From contig NZ_LKEH01000019.1 in assembly GCF_001642795.1 (NCBI RefSeq), forward strand, positions 44,390-84,058: a stretch of 39,669 bases of DNA, in the 5' to 3' direction. Within the stretch, counting starts at the first letter, position 1. The number at the start of each line of letters is the position of its first letter. Made by a program: the position numbers and the translations under genes. Below, one piece after another: positions 8,235-17,545 of the stretch. Under the pieces are notes generated by a model that saw nothing but the letters and a program-made list of their open reading frames with translations, was not told the origin of the DNA and did not search any database. This stretch comes from Pseudomonas viridiflava (lineage in GTDB: Bacteria; Pseudomonadota; Gammaproteobacteria; Pseudomonadales; Pseudomonadaceae).

Positions 8235-8265
8235 GGCCGGTTCAGGCCATTGCCATGAACCGGCC
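8235..8265 (-). other. Perfect hairpin between algF and algA
   Basis: A 10-bp perfect inverted repeat ggccggttca / tgaaccggcc (8235-8244 and 8256-8265, 11-nt loop) lies 12 nt after the algF stop on the minus strand. No T-run follows it on that strand, so it is more likely an mRNA-stabilising or processing structure, or a weak attenuator, than a full terminator. Confidence 0.6.
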
Positions 8266-8276
8266 AGCTTTGTCCT

Positions 8277-8945
8277 TTAGCGGGTTGCTACCGGTGGCTT
8301 GACCCACACTGGCGAGAGGCTGCTGCCACTGCCGGTGATGTACAGAACAGCGGCTTCGCCACGTTCCAGGGCCACAGGTTTCACATCGGTGACTTTCTTG
8401 TCGCCGTCGTACAGCGCCAGACTGACTTTGACCGGATTGATTTCACGCTCGCCGGTGCCCTTGGCTGCCACAGCCTTGACCACATCGGTCTTGCCGTCGG
8501 CGGTTTTCAGGGTCAGTGCCTTGTCGCTGAGGTTCTGCACGCGAACCAGGGATTTCTGCTTGTTCTTGAACGGTGGTTCTTCGATCAGTTGCGGTTTGCC
8601 GCTGGCGTTGTTGACCAGGGTGTAATAGTGATCGCCTGCCAGTTTCACCGGCACGCTCTGGCTGCCCAGCTTGGCGGTGTAATCGCCCTGTGGCATGAAG
8701 CTGAACGCGGTGCTGCCCAGTGGCGCGACTTCGTTCATGTTGGTGTTACCGACGCTGGCGCTGATTTCAGCGTTGCTGGCGTTGTAGACACGCACGAAGG
8801 TCGAGCCTTTCGGAGCGGTCGGGCCGTACAGGGCTGAGTCACCTGCGAAGGCTTGCAGGGACATCAGGCCCAGGCCTGCGGCCAGTGCGCAGGTTTTGAA
8901 GAAACGGTTCTTGTTCGAACGGTTTGCAGTCGTGTGTTGGGTCAT
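8277..8945 (-). CDS. algF: Alginate O-acetyltransferase accessory protein AlgF
   Basis: AlgF is a periplasmic protein required with AlgI and AlgJ for O-acetylation of mannuronate residues; it is thought to pass or organise acetyl transfer and has no known catalytic motif. The 222-aa product has a Sec signal peptide (basic NRSNKNRFFK, hydrophobic core, cleavage near AFA/GDS at about residue 34) and two beta-rich halves. The ATG has GAGGA 7 nt upstream and lies 12 nt after the algJ stop. Length and position between algJ and algA match the standard operon. Confidence 0.96.
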   Translation of the reverse strand: MTQHTTANRSNKNRFFKTCALAAGLGLMSLQAFAGDSALYGPTAPKGSTFVRVYNASNAEISASVGNTNMNEVAPLGSTAFSFMPQGDYTAKLGSQSVPVKLAGDHYYTLVNNASGKPQLIEEPPFKNKQKSLVRVQNLSDKALTLKTADGKTDVVKAVAAKGTGEREINPVKVSLALYDGDKKVTDVKPVALERGEAAVLYITGSGSSLSPVWVKPPVATR

Positions 8946-8957
8946 GAGTCAGTCCTC

Positions 8958-10133
8958 TCAGTTTTGCGCCCGGTTGGGCGACTCGGATGGGTTGGCGTTC
9001 AACGCCACGTTATCTTGGGTATTTCGCGATTTTTTCAGCTCGGCGATCCACTGCTGATCGAACTCGCCAAGGTCGTTGTGAGCCGGCAGGTAGCGCTCCG
9101 GGAATTCCCAGATGACCACTTGTGGCGGGGTGTTCTTGAAGGCGTCGGTCTGCAGGTACTTGAGCATCGGCAGGATCGGGCCATGGCCGTCTTCGGCGTA
9201 GTTGACGACGTCGCTGCGCAGGGCTTCTTTCAACGCCCCGACAAAGTTCCAGTTCGGGTTGGCGCTGTAGCTGGTGCCGACCAGACCGACCGGAATATCG
9301 CTGTCTGCGAACAGGGCATCATCGCCAGCGGCTTCGCCCTGGACCGGATCGGTGCTGCGTTGCTGCAGCTCGTCAGGCTTTGGCAGCATGTTGCTGAACA
9401 GCGGATCCAGCGGCAGGAACGTGGTCAGGTCACCCTTGTACGACTCGCTGCCCTTGGCCTGAGTGACGAACTGTTCGGGCTCGCCTTCCAGCGGCGTTTT
9501 CTGGGCGATGGCGACGCCCAGTTGCTGCGCAGCCACTTCGGCGCCCATCGGCGTCCAGTGCGTATCGGTGCGCAGGAAAACCTGGCCCTTCTGCTTGGCC
9601 GCCTGCAAGGGTGCCAGCAGGTCGGGAGCGAAGATCCCGGCCTTGGCGACCTGCGCGTGGAACTGCTGATACAGATCGGCGTGCAGGCTGGCAGGCTTGG
9701 TGTCGCCGATGTGTTCCGGGTACAGACGGGTCTTGGCCGGAACGATCGCCAGAACCAGTTTGGTGCCCTGTTTTTCCAGCGCGTCACGTACGCCCTGGAT
9801 CAACGCCAGGTTGTCCGCTTCGTTCTGCTCACCGTTGGCAACGGCATCGAACTCTTCATCGGTGTACAGCCACTGGTCCTTGCCGAGCACGACGCCGGGA
9901 CGGCCTTCGTTGAACAGCTTGTAATCCAGCGCCGCCCAGAGGTTGGTGCCCAGGCGCTTGATCGGAAACTCATCGTCGTAATGGGTTTCCGCCGCCTTGG
10001 TCCACTTGCCGTTGAGCACGGTGGTCTCGGCCGAAGTCGAGAACGTGCTGAAGCTGCGCAGCGACCAGGCGCCCAGGATCAACAGCAGACCCAGGAAGAT
10101 GGCGATGTAGAGGATTCGTAATGAACGGGTCAT
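8958..10133 (-). CDS. algJ: Alginate O-acetyltransferase AlgJ
   Basis: AlgJ is a membrane-anchored periplasmic SGNH-like acetyltransferase acting with AlgI and AlgF. An N-terminal hydrophobic segment (about residues 6-26) is an uncleaved anchor or signal. The catalytic set is visible: Asp190 and His192 in TDTHWTP and Ser288 in VGTSYS, matching the published P. aeruginosa numbering. That match supports the start at 10133, which has GAGGAG 6 nt upstream; the frame is open further upstream but the extension is not AlgJ-like. The 391-aa length equals the family norm. It shares the fold and the DxHW motif with AlgX in the same operon. Confidence 0.97.
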   Translation of the reverse strand: MTRSLRILYIAIFLGLLLILGAWSLRSFSTFSTSAETTVLNGKWTKAAETHYDDEFPIKRLGTNLWAALDYKLFNEGRPGVVLGKDQWLYTDEEFDAVANGEQNEADNLALIQGVRDALEKQGTKLVLAIVPAKTRLYPEHIGDTKPASLHADLYQQFHAQVAKAGIFAPDLLAPLQAAKQKGQVFLRTDTHWTPMGAEVAAQQLGVAIAQKTPLEGEPEQFVTQAKGSESYKGDLTTFLPLDPLFSNMLPKPDELQQRSTDPVQGEAAGDDALFADSDIPVGLVGTSYSANPNWNFVGALKEALRSDVVNYAEDGHGPILPMLKYLQTDAFKNTPPQVVIWEFPERYLPAHNDLGEFDQQWIAELKKSRNTQDNVALNANPSESPNRAQN

Positions 10134-10143
10134 GTCAGGCTCC

Positions 10144-11700
10144 TCAGAACTGGAAGTAAAGGAACGGCGAGAAGCTCTGCGCCGAAAGTTTGAGAATCGA
10201 AGCAACGAACAGCAGCAGGATCAGTGCGCGCATGGCGTAGCGGGGCCAGTCGGCAACCCAGTAGGCCGGTTGCACCTGCGCTTCGCTGCCCACGGTGTAG
10301 CCAGGCAGATGCAGGCTGCCGGGCGCGTCGCCAGGAACGGCCTTGATGGTGCCCGGTTGGGCAGTCGCAGGGCCGTCGGCCTTGGCGCTCTTGCCATCGT
10401 CGGCCTGACGGTTCTGGTAGAAGTCACGCAGACCGAAGAACGCCAGGGTTGCGTAGGCCAGAACCAGCGTCGCCACTTGCAGGCCAGTGAGGCTTGCACG
10501 GTTGAGCTCGGACAGTTGCCATTCGCCGAAGCTGAACATGGCGCCGTACATGCGGCCCGCCACGTGCAGGTTTTCTGCGCGGAAGATCACCCAGCCAATC
10601 ACCACCAGCAGGAAAGTCAGTGCCCAGCGGATCACGTTGAAGCTGTAAGGCTTGGTGTTGATGCCCAGCGCTTTCTCGATTGCCAGCCACATGCCGTGCC
10701 AGGCACCCCAGATGATGTAGGTGACGTTGGCGCCGTGCCAGAGACCGCCCAGCAGCATGGTCAGGAACAGGTTGCGGTAGGTCGCGAACTTGCCGCCACG
10801 GTTGCCGCCCAGGGTGATGTACAGGTAGTCACGCAGCCAGGTGGACAGGCTGATGTGCCAGCGACGCCAGAACTCGGTGATCGACTGGCTGATGTAGGGC
10901 TGCTTGAAGTTTTCCATGAAGCGGAAACCCATCATCAGACCCAGGCCGATAGCCATGTCGCTGTAACCGGAGAAGTCGAAATACAGCTGTGCGGTGTACG
11001 CCAGTGCGCCGAGCCAGGCATCGCCTGTGGTCGGGTTCTGCAGGGCGAAGCAGTGATCCGCCACAACCGCGAGGGTGTCGGCGATGAACACTTTCTTGAT
11101 GAAGCCCTGCATGAAGCGCGTGGCGCCTTCGGAGAACTTGTCCAGTGTGTGCGTGCGGTTGTTGAACTGGTCGGCCAGGTCACGGAAGCGCAACACGGGA
11201 CCTGCGATCAGGTGCGGGAAGATCGCCACGAACGCCGCAAAATCGATCAGGTTGCGGGTTGCCGGGGTGTCGCCGCGATACACGTCGATGATGTAGCTGA
11301 TGGACTCGAACACGTAGAACGAGATACCGATCGGCAACAGCACGTGCGTCAGGATGAACGGTTCCAGACCCATGGAGGTCATGGCCGCGTTGATGCTGTC
11401 CACGCCGAAGTTCGCGTACTTGAAGTAGCCCAGAATGCCGAGGTCCACGACCACACCGAGCAGCAGCCAGCGCTGTGCCGGTTTGGTCCGCACGCCTGCT
11501 GCGCCCACCTGGAGGCCGATCCAGTAGTTCCAGACCGTCACGCCGATGAACAGCGCCAGGAAGTCCACACGCCACCAGGCGTAGAAGATGTAGCTGGCGA
11601 TCAGCAGCAGCAGATTGCGATAGCGTTGCCCGCTCAGGTAGTACAAGCCGAGGAAGATCGGCAAGAACAGGAACAGGAACACGTTGGATGAGAAAACCAT
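10144..11700 (-). CDS. algI: MBOAT-family alginate O-acetylation protein AlgI
   Basis: AlgI is a polytopic inner-membrane MBOAT acyltransferase that carries acetyl groups from a cytoplasmic donor across the membrane to AlgJ/AlgX. The 518-aa product has about ten or more hydrophobic helices, the MBOAT signature WRRWHISLSTW, and the invariant His322 in GGLWHGAN, the position known to be essential in P. aeruginosa. Start 11700 (MVFSSNVFLF) is supported by a GGAGA site and that numbering; an upstream in-frame ATG adds a non-homologous Gly/Trp tail. The 10-nt gap to algJ contains the algJ ribosome-binding site. Confidence 0.97.
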   Translation of the reverse strand: MVFSSNVFLFLFLPIFLGLYYLSGQRYRNLLLLIASYIFYAWWRVDFLALFIGVTVWNYWIGLQVGAAGVRTKPAQRWLLLGVVVDLGILGYFKYANFGVDSINAAMTSMGLEPFILTHVLLPIGISFYVFESISYIIDVYRGDTPATRNLIDFAAFVAIFPHLIAGPVLRFRDLADQFNNRTHTLDKFSEGATRFMQGFIKKVFIADTLAVVADHCFALQNPTTGDAWLGALAYTAQLYFDFSGYSDMAIGLGLMMGFRFMENFKQPYISQSITEFWRRWHISLSTWLRDYLYITLGGNRGGKFATYRNLFLTMLLGGLWHGANVTYIIWGAWHGMWLAIEKALGINTKPYSFNVIRWALTFLLVVIGWVIFRAENLHVAGRMYGAMFSFGEWQLSELNRASLTGLQVATLVLAYATLAFFGLRDFYQNRQADDGKSAKADGPATAQPGTIKAVPGDAPGSLHLPGYTVGSEAQVQPAYWVADWPRYAMRALILLLFVASILKLSAQSFSPFLYFQF

Positions 11701-11732
11701 CCTTATCTCTCCGTTTGTCCAACATTCAAGGG

Positions 11733-11804
11733 CCCAAAGCCCCCCCAAACCCCCCATCGAAAACAGGGGGGTGAATCACTCTGGGAGCCGATGAATCAGC
11801 TCCC
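11733..11804 (-). promoter_or_regulatory. Structured algL-algI intergenic region (hairpins, G4 motif)
   Basis: The 130-nt gap between algL and algI holds two stems on the minus strand. The first is gggagc/gctccc (11783-11788 with 11799-11804). The second is a C6/G6 stem (11766-11771 with 11750-11755, 10-nt loop). From 11755 down to 11733 the minus strand reads G6-TTT-G7-CTTT-G3, which fits the four-tract G-quadruplex rule if the G7 run is split. The G6 run can join either the hairpin or the quadruplex, but not both. The algI ribosome-binding site lies about 25 nt downstream. Confidence 0.55.
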
Positions 11805-11830
11805 GCCACTCAAAGCATTACGTCACCGAA

Positions 11831-12964
11831 TCAGGAACCGTCCTTGTCACCTTTTTCATGGGACGGGTCGTAGACCTTGGTCAGGTCGCCGCCCAGACGG
11901 AACGTCTTGAACGGCTGCTTTTCATGTTTCTCTTCAAGCGTTTCGGCGTTGCAGGTGTAGAGCGCGCAGAACGGTTCCAGCCAGGCGAATTTCGGGTCCT
12001 TCTTCAGGTCCGTCATGTCCTGTTTTTCGCCGTTGTGCTCGGCAAACATCGAAGGATCTTTCACCCCGGCCAGCACGCGATCGGCCAGTCGCTTCAAGGC
12101 GCCGTTGTTTTCCGGACGCAGATCCACACCGTTGGCCTGGGCGAAGCTGGCGATCATGGCCAGTGGCGGCAGGGCATAGTTGTGGTACGAAAGGGCGCGT
12201 TGACGGCGCTTCATTTCGTTCGGCAGGAAACCGTCCTTGTCCACCTGATTGGCGGCAACCTTGAATTCCTTCACTGCCCAGTCGAACAGGTCCTGACGAT
12301 TGGTCGCGACGGCTGTTGCCATCACTGACCAGGCGGCCCAGTACGAGTGGTTGTTGATTTTTTCCAGCGGCAGATTGCTCCAGTCGCTGACGACCTGATC
12401 AGCCAGTTTGCTGAACCAGGCTTCGATGATCTGCGCGTCCTGCTGACGGTTGGCCAGCGGTTTGGACTCGGAGAATTTCAGCCGCAGGTACGCCGACGAC
12501 ATGCTGCCCAGCGCCCATTTGCGCATCGACTTGCCGGTGTGGTTGAACTCGCGGGATTCAAGCGCATCGGCCTTGGCCCACGTGGTCATCATGTTCAACG
12601 CACAGTCGAGCTGCTCGGGACGACCGTCGCGCATGTACTGCATCACGACTTTGCTGACGCCGCGTTCAAGGGTGGTGATGTCCTTGGTCGCATCGCGAAA
12701 CGCTTCTTCGGATTTCAGGTTCAGCGTGGCGCGAGCCTTGTCAGAGCCTTCGTACTTGCTGCGAAACACCAGTTTGTCGGTGTACGGCTTGGGAATGGCA
12801 TCACAGGTAAAGTTGTGATCACCGGTCTTCATTTTTTCGATCGGTGCGTCATAACCCTTGGGTGGGACCAGTGTCGCGGCTGCGGATGCACCCATGGCCC
12901 AGGCCATCGATGACAGGATTGCCATCGACAGCAGGGTAGGGCGTATCAGTTTCGGAGTCTGCAT
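11831..12964 (-). CDS. algL: Poly(beta-D-mannuronate) lyase AlgL
   Basis: AlgL is a periplasmic PL5 alginate lyase that cleaves polymannuronate by beta-elimination. Within the operon it clears stray polymer from the periplasm and helps the secretion complex. The 377-aa protein has a signal peptide (cleavage after about residue 28, ASA/AATL) and an alpha/alpha-barrel fold. The catalytic block NNHSYWAAW carries Asn205 and His206, and [15 protein letters not shown] supplies the Arg and Tyr. A GAGGT site precedes the ATG, which lies 8 nt after the algX stop. The C-terminus is Lys/Asp-rich. Confidence 0.97.
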   Translation of the reverse strand: MQTPKLIRPTLLSMAILSSMAWAMGASAAATLVPPKGYDAPIEKMKTGDHNFTCDAIPKPYTDKLVFRSKYEGSDKARATLNLKSEEAFRDATKDITTLERGVSKVVMQYMRDGRPEQLDCALNMMTTWAKADALESREFNHTGKSMRKWALGSMSSAYLRLKFSESKPLANRQQDAQIIEAWFSKLADQVVSDWSNLPLEKINNHSYWAAWSVMATAVATNRQDLFDWAVKEFKVAANQVDKDGFLPNEMKRRQRALSYHNYALPPLAMIASFAQANGVDLRPENNGALKRLADRVLAGVKDPSMFAEHNGEKQDMTDLKKDPKFAWLEPFCALYTCNAETLEEKHEKQPFKTFRLGGDLTKVYDPSHEKGDKDGS

Positions 12965-12972
12965 AAGTCACC

Positions 12973-14412
12973 TCATAGTCCGGCTTGAGCGGTGTGTTTC
13001 GCAGCGCTCGGGAACACGTTGCGTTTGCATACTTTCGCTTCGACTTTCTGTGGTTCTGCTCCTGCTTCCGGTCCCTGGATTTCGAGGGCCAGCAACTGCT
13101 GATCAGCCCAGTCCTCGTCTTCGCGCAATTCAAAGGCGAAACGTCCATCGGTGTCAGAGGTTTCCGGTTTTTCGATTTTCAGGTCTTCGTGGCGACCGTT
13201 CATGTACCAGAGCCTGGCCTGAAGGACTTTCACGGAGGTGTCGTCGAAGCGGATATCGATCTGGTTGCTGCCGTTACGAATGTCCTTGATGCCGTTCTTG
13301 CCGTTGACCAGCACTTCGTTGTTGCCCGGCTTCAGGGTGGTGCTGGCGCTCATGACCGCCGGCTTGCCTTCGCAACCGTTGTCCAGCAGCGCCATCATCT
13401 GGCGATAGATGGTTTCCTGATCGAGGCGATACAGCGGCGAGAATTCCCAGATGAGAATTTTCGGCGGACGCTTCTGGAAGTCTTCGCTGCCCAGGTACTG
13501 CAGCATCGAACCTTCCAGACCACCGCCGGGGAACGCCACGTTCAGCACGTCCGCGCTGAGGTATTCCTGCAGGAAGCCGCCGAAGTTGTAGTTCTTGCCA
13601 CTGTGGCTGGTGCCGACCAGGGTGATTTCCGGGTTGCCGGAATCGCCGAACAGATCGCCGTCACCGGCTTCGCCTTTCGGCTCGGTGCTGAACTGGTCCA
13701 TGTACTGGATCGCGTAGCTGGTGCCGCACAACTGGCCTGCCATGTTGTGCAGGGTGCCGGTCTTGCCCATGCGTCCGGAAATGTGGCTTTCGAACTCGCG
13801 CTTGGGAATGTCCGCGTAGCCCGGGACTTTCTTGACGGTCTCGGCCACGATCTTCGCCGTGCGTTGTGCGCCATAAGGCGTCCAGTGCTGGTCGCCGCGG
13901 AAGTAGAAGTCGTGCGCCTGCTGCTCGTTGGTGAGCGGTGACAGGTCAGGTACCCAGTAGCCCATCTTGCTGAAGCGACCGAGCATGGCCTGATAGTTTT
14001 TCAGCGCCTTGTCGTAGTCGTACTTGTCGCGTTCGGCCGGGAACAGTTTGTTGCGATCCACCAGGCCGCGCGTCGGCTGATAGACCACCACCAGCTCGAC
14101 ACCCTTGCTCTTGAACGCGTCATGCAGTTCTTTCATGCGACGGTAGCCGGCAGGCGTGGTGTCGAATTCGGTACGCAGGTCTTCCTGAGTACGGAACAGC
14201 CAGTCGCCTTCGGCCTGTACCAGCGTGGTGAAGTTCTGCTGATAGCGCGTGGTGTAGTTCTTCGCGTCGTGCGCAGCCGGGCACAGGCTGCAGCAGGGCT
14301 CGGCGGTAAAGGTCGGCGCCTGCGAGTCGTCGGCCCGAGCGACACCGGCGGCGGCCATCAGCGCGGCGGTGAGGCTGGACAGGCTCAACAGCTTGATCAA
14401 ATGTGCGTGCAT
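12973..14412 (-). CDS. algX: Alginate O-acetyltransferase/scaffold AlgX
   Basis: AlgX is a periplasmic two-domain protein with an SGNH-like acetyltransferase domain and a C-terminal carbohydrate-binding module that holds and acetylates the chain. The 479-aa product has a signal peptide (cleavage near ARA/DDS, about residue 27). It shows Asp174 and His176 in RGDQHWTP and Ser269 in VGTSHS, all at P. aeruginosa positions. That numbering favours the ATG at 14412. A second ATG at 14430 overlaps the algG stop as ATGA and would add six residues, so coupling to algG is possible. GAGGAAGGG lies upstream of 14412. Cysteines near residues 36-39 and 222 suggest disulfides. Confidence 0.97.
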   Translation of the reverse strand: MHAHLIKLLSLSSLTAALMAAAGVARADDSQAPTFTAEPCCSLCPAAHDAKNYTTRYQQNFTTLVQAEGDWLFRTQEDLRTEFDTTPAGYRRMKELHDAFKSKGVELVVVYQPTRGLVDRNKLFPAERDKYDYDKALKNYQAMLGRFSKMGYWVPDLSPLTNEQQAHDFYFRGDQHWTPYGAQRTAKIVAETVKKVPGYADIPKREFESHISGRMGKTGTLHNMAGQLCGTSYAIQYMDQFSTEPKGEAGDGDLFGDSGNPEITLVGTSHSGKNYNFGGFLQEYLSADVLNVAFPGGGLEGSMLQYLGSEDFQKRPPKILIWEFSPLYRLDQETIYRQMMALLDNGCEGKPAVMSASTTLKPGNNEVLVNGKNGIKDIRNGSNQIDIRFDDTSVKVLQARLWYMNGRHEDLKIEKPETSDTDGRFAFELREDEDWADQQLLALEIQGPEAGAEPQKVEAKVCKRNVFPSAAKHTAQAGL

Positions 14413-14426
14413 AACAATACCCTTCC

Positions 14427-16037
14427 TCATTCCCGCAGCTCGGTCTGGCTTTCGACGGGGTCGATCAATACGGCTTTCTTCTGGCGTACCAGCAGGTCGA
14501 GGATCTCGTTCTGGCGCTCGCCCAGGATGCCGTTGAGGCTGATGCCGACTTCCTTGGTCGGGGCCAGCATCGAGACGCGATACAGCTCGACACTCAGGGG
14601 CGAGTCGATGGACAGCGGGCCGGAGCCGTTGCTGGCCAGTTCGCCGCCGACCATGATCAGCGACACCTGAGCGTCGAACGGATCGAGCTCGATGTCGCGG
14701 TCGGTATCGCTCAGGTCCTTGATGTGGCCGTAGACGCCCATCAGCCCGTTACCGGTGGCGATGTTTTCGTACAGCTTGATGTTCACGCTGTTACGCACGC
14801 GGATACCGTGGCGGCGGTTGGCAATCACACGGTTGCCCCACAGCAGGTTGTTGCCGCTTTCGTACAGGGTGATGCCGTCGGTGTGGTTCTGATAGATCTC
14901 GTTGTAGGCGACGATGTTGCCGACGCTGTTACGGTCCAGAACCACGCCGGACAACTTGTTGTCATGGCTCTTGTTGCGGAAGATGAAGCTGTTGTCGACT
15001 TCCCGGGAAATGATGATCCCGTGCTTCTTCTTGGTCCCGTAAACGTCGTTCTCGGCGATGATCAGGCCGTGGGAACGGTCGTGCGGGTCAATGCCGTAGA
15101 CGATGTTGTCGCGGTAGGTGTTGCCCTTGACCACGAAATCACGTGTCTCGTAGCAGTAGAAGCCGTACCACATGTCCGAGAATTCCGAATCGATGATCCA
15201 GCCGGTCGGTTCGGCACGCTTGAGGATCTTCGCGGTGTTCGGCGTGTACTGGGAAATACTGATGCCGTAGGACTTGCTCTGGTCGTAGCCCATGCTCGCC
15301 ATTTTGGTGTTGGCGATCCAGGTTTCCGAGCCACCCCAGGTCAGCACGAACGGGCGAAACTCGTCAGGCTTGCGATAGGTCGCCAGGCCGTTGCGGGTCT
15401 CACTCCAGGCGTTGACCTGGGTGTGGGTAATCAGCATTTTGCCTTCGCTGACGATGAACGAGCCTTTCTCCTGAGACAGACGCAATTCCCTGGTCTTGCT
15501 GTCGATCTCGAAGATGCCGGTTTCCTTGACCAGGATCGGCAGACGCGCCACGTAGACGCCTGGCGACACTTCATTCAGAAACTGCTTGGGCACCTTCTTG
15601 ACCAGGTCCTGAAGGTTCACGTAGCCGTCGGAAATCATGATCGCTTGCGGGATACCCTTTTGACGGGTCACCCATTCAGCCATCTTGTTGTCGCCGCCAA
15701 TGAATTCCTTCAGGCCGGTTTCTTCCATCATCCGGGCAACAGTGACCTTGCCCGGCTTGTTGCGCACGATCTTTTTCAACGCCGCCTCGGCGGTGTAGCC
15801 GCTGAGGTCGGGCAGCACCGGCTTGGCCATTTCCAGCGGCGCGGTCGGCGGGCTGGTGATGGTGTAGGTCTTGGCCTGTTGCAGCTCCTTGACCACCGCC
15901 TTCGGCGCCTCGGGGGTGACAGGCGCGTTGGCCAGTGCGGCACCGCTTGCCATCAGCAGCGCGCTGCTCAGCACGGCGCTTTCCAGCAGGGCGTGTGGCC
16001 AGGTGCGGCTACGCCCGTTGCTTGCTTGACTGTTCAT
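14427..16037 (-). CDS. algG: Poly(beta-D-mannuronate) C5 epimerase AlgG
   Basis: AlgG converts mannuronate to guluronate in the polymer within the periplasm. The 536-aa product has a long signal peptide (Arg/Lys-containing n-region, cleavage near ALA/NAP at about residue 38) and a right-handed parallel beta-helix made of CASH-type repeats such as GIIISREVDNSFIFRNKSH. The catalytic DPHD motif places His at residue 319, the known catalytic base of P. syringae AlgG. This confirms the start at 16037, which has AAGGAG 8 nt upstream. An upstream ATG at 16064 overlapping the algE stop is rejected. Confidence 0.97.
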   Translation of the reverse strand: MNSQASNGRSRTWPHALLESAVLSSALLMASGAALANAPVTPEAPKAVVKELQQAKTYTITSPPTAPLEMAKPVLPDLSGYTAEAALKKIVRNKPGKVTVARMMEETGLKEFIGGDNKMAEWVTRQKGIPQAIMISDGYVNLQDLVKKVPKQFLNEVSPGVYVARLPILVKETGIFEIDSKTRELRLSQEKGSFIVSEGKMLITHTQVNAWSETRNGLATYRKPDEFRPFVLTWGGSETWIANTKMASMGYDQSKSYGISISQYTPNTAKILKRAEPTGWIIDSEFSDMWYGFYCYETRDFVVKGNTYRDNIVYGIDPHDRSHGLIIAENDVYGTKKKHGIIISREVDNSFIFRNKSHDNKLSGVVLDRNSVGNIVAYNEIYQNHTDGITLYESGNNLLWGNRVIANRRHGIRVRNSVNIKLYENIATGNGLMGVYGHIKDLSDTDRDIELDPFDAQVSLIMVGGELASNGSGPLSIDSPLSVELYRVSMLAPTKEVGISLNGILGERQNEILDLLVRQKKAVLIDPVESQTELRE

Positions 16038-16063
16038 CTGTGGCACTCCTTTGGCGGTTCGCA

Positions 16064-17545
16064 TCAGAAGCGCCAGATGACGTCGACAATGGCGCGGTGC
16101 ATGTATTCATCCACGCCGTTGTGGTACGCGTCGCCGGGCTTGAAGACGCCGGCACGCAAGCGCACCAGAGCCGACGGTTCGTCGAAGGACTGGCTCAACG
16201 AGGCTGGCAGCAGGCCCTGTTTGAAGTACTTGGTCACGACCAGGTCCATTTCCTGACCGAGGTCCTTGCGACCGTCTTCCAGCGGCAGCGAACTGAAAGT
16301 ATTGCTGTCGCCGTTCTCGCGAACAGCGTTGATACCCGAGCCACCGATGCCGGTGTTGCCGTCTACACGGCGGAACTTGTGGTAGATCAGCGAGGCGTCG
16401 TATTCCTCGTTCATCTGCCAGGAAGCGAACAGCGAGCCGGTTTCCACGTTGGCCATTTCGCCCTGGAAGGCTTCACCGAAGCGATGAATACGCGAGCGGG
16501 TGCCTGTCCAGTTCGAACGGTTGCTTTCCAGGCCGTTCTGAACGTAATCCTTGCTGGCGCGCGAGTAGGCCGCACCGACTTGCCACTGAGGATCCAGACG
16601 CAGACGCAGGCCCAGGTCGGTGGCCCAGCCGTTCATGTCGCGGCTGTTCTTCTCACCGGCAAAGTACTGGTCATTCACGCCGTTGACGCGGATCTCGTCA
16701 CGGTCGCCGTTGAGCCAGGTCAGGCTGCCCCAGTAGTTGAGCTGATTGGTGTTGCGGTAGTTGTAGGCATCGCTGTCAGCCTGGAGACCCAGCCAGGTCA
16801 GGTCGCCGTTGGAGGTCTTGTCCAGGTCGTCGAGTTCCTGACCCTGATCCTTGAGCTTGCCGTCGTCGTGGCTGTAGTGCGCACGTACGCCTGCCCAGTG
16901 ACCCGGAGTCCACTGGTAGCTGGCCGAACCGAACAGGTGCTGGCGATCTTCATCGTCGGGGGCCAGTTCGGTCAGGTCGGTGCGGTATTCGCTGAAACGC
17001 TGTGCAGCGCCCACTTCGGCACGCAGCAGCGTGGTGTCGAAGGTCCAGTTGATGGCTTCGATGTTGGTGTCGTGCCACTGACCGTCGTCATTGCGCAGAC
17101 GCTGACGACCGACTTTCAGGATCTCGCCGGGGTAGGGCGTGAAGCCGCTGTAGCCGATCCAGAATTCGCGCAGTGCCAGGTAGGATTTGTCGACTTCGCG
17201 CTCGCTGGCGGTGCCACGGGACACTTGAGTCTGACCGTCGCCTGCGCCGGTGGACTGCTCCAGCGGGTCGGTCTGAATGGTGTCGGTGGCGGTGACCACC
17301 TGGCCCATGGCGTAACCGCTCCAGTTGCCGCGCTCGCCGTACACCCATGGACGCAGGTCAAGGCCCAGGCCGCTGACGTCGCCGCCCGAACGGGTGCCCA
17401 GATCACGGTCGTCTTCCAGTTGGCCGGTGGCTTTCACTTCCAGGCCGAAATTCTGTTGTTCGGTCAGGGCTGCCAGTGTCGGGCACGCCCACAGCAGGCT
17501 GAAGCCAAGGCCCACGCCGGCGGCCATCAGGGGATTCAACTTCAT
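16064..17545 (-). CDS. algE: Outer-membrane alginate export porin AlgE
   Basis: AlgE is the 18-stranded outer-membrane beta-barrel through which alginate leaves the cell. The 493-aa product has a signal peptide (hydrophobic residues 7-25, cleavage around ALTEQ), then alternating beta strands rich in Tyr, Trp, Arg and Asp. It ends in VDVIWRF, with the terminal Phe used as a barrel-assembly signal. Arg-rich strands fit the positively charged pore known in the family. The ATG overlaps the algK stop by four bases (ATGA), indicating translational coupling with its partner lipoprotein AlgK. Confidence 0.96.
   Translation of the reverse strand: MKLNPLMAAGVGLGFSLLWACPTLAALTEQQNFGLEVKATGQLEDDRDLGTRSGGDVSGLGLDLRPWVYGERGNWSGYAMGQVVTATDTIQTDPLEQSTGAGDGQTQVSRGTASEREVDKSYLALREFWIGYSGFTPYPGEILKVGRQRLRNDDGQWHDTNIEAINWTFDTTLLRAEVGAAQRFSEYRTDLTELAPDDEDRQHLFGSASYQWTPGHWAGVRAHYSHDDGKLKDQGQELDDLDKTSNGDLTWLGLQADSDAYNYRNTNQLNYWGSLTWLNGDRDEIRVNGVNDQYFAGEKNSRDMNGWATDLGLRLRLDPQWQVGAAYSRASKDYVQNGLESNRSNWTGTRSRIHRFGEAFQGEMANVETGSLFASWQMNEEYDASLIYHKFRRVDGNTGIGGSGINAVRENGDSNTFSSLPLEDGRKDLGQEMDLVVTKYFKQGLLPASLSQSFDEPSALVRLRAGVFKPGDAYHNGVDEYMHRAIVDVIWRF

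Noticed and set aside
10132..11691. A 519-codon plus-strand frame opposite algI
   Set aside because: Mirror of a conserved MBOAT gene with catalytic His322; composition is that of an antisense shadow.
16038..16064. Upstream ATG start for algG at 16064
   Set aside because: ATG 16037 has AAGGAG at 8 nt and puts the catalytic His at 319 as published.
14724..16256. A 510-codon plus-strand frame opposite algG
   Set aside because: Antisense to AlgG with verified DPHD motif; no independent coding evidence.
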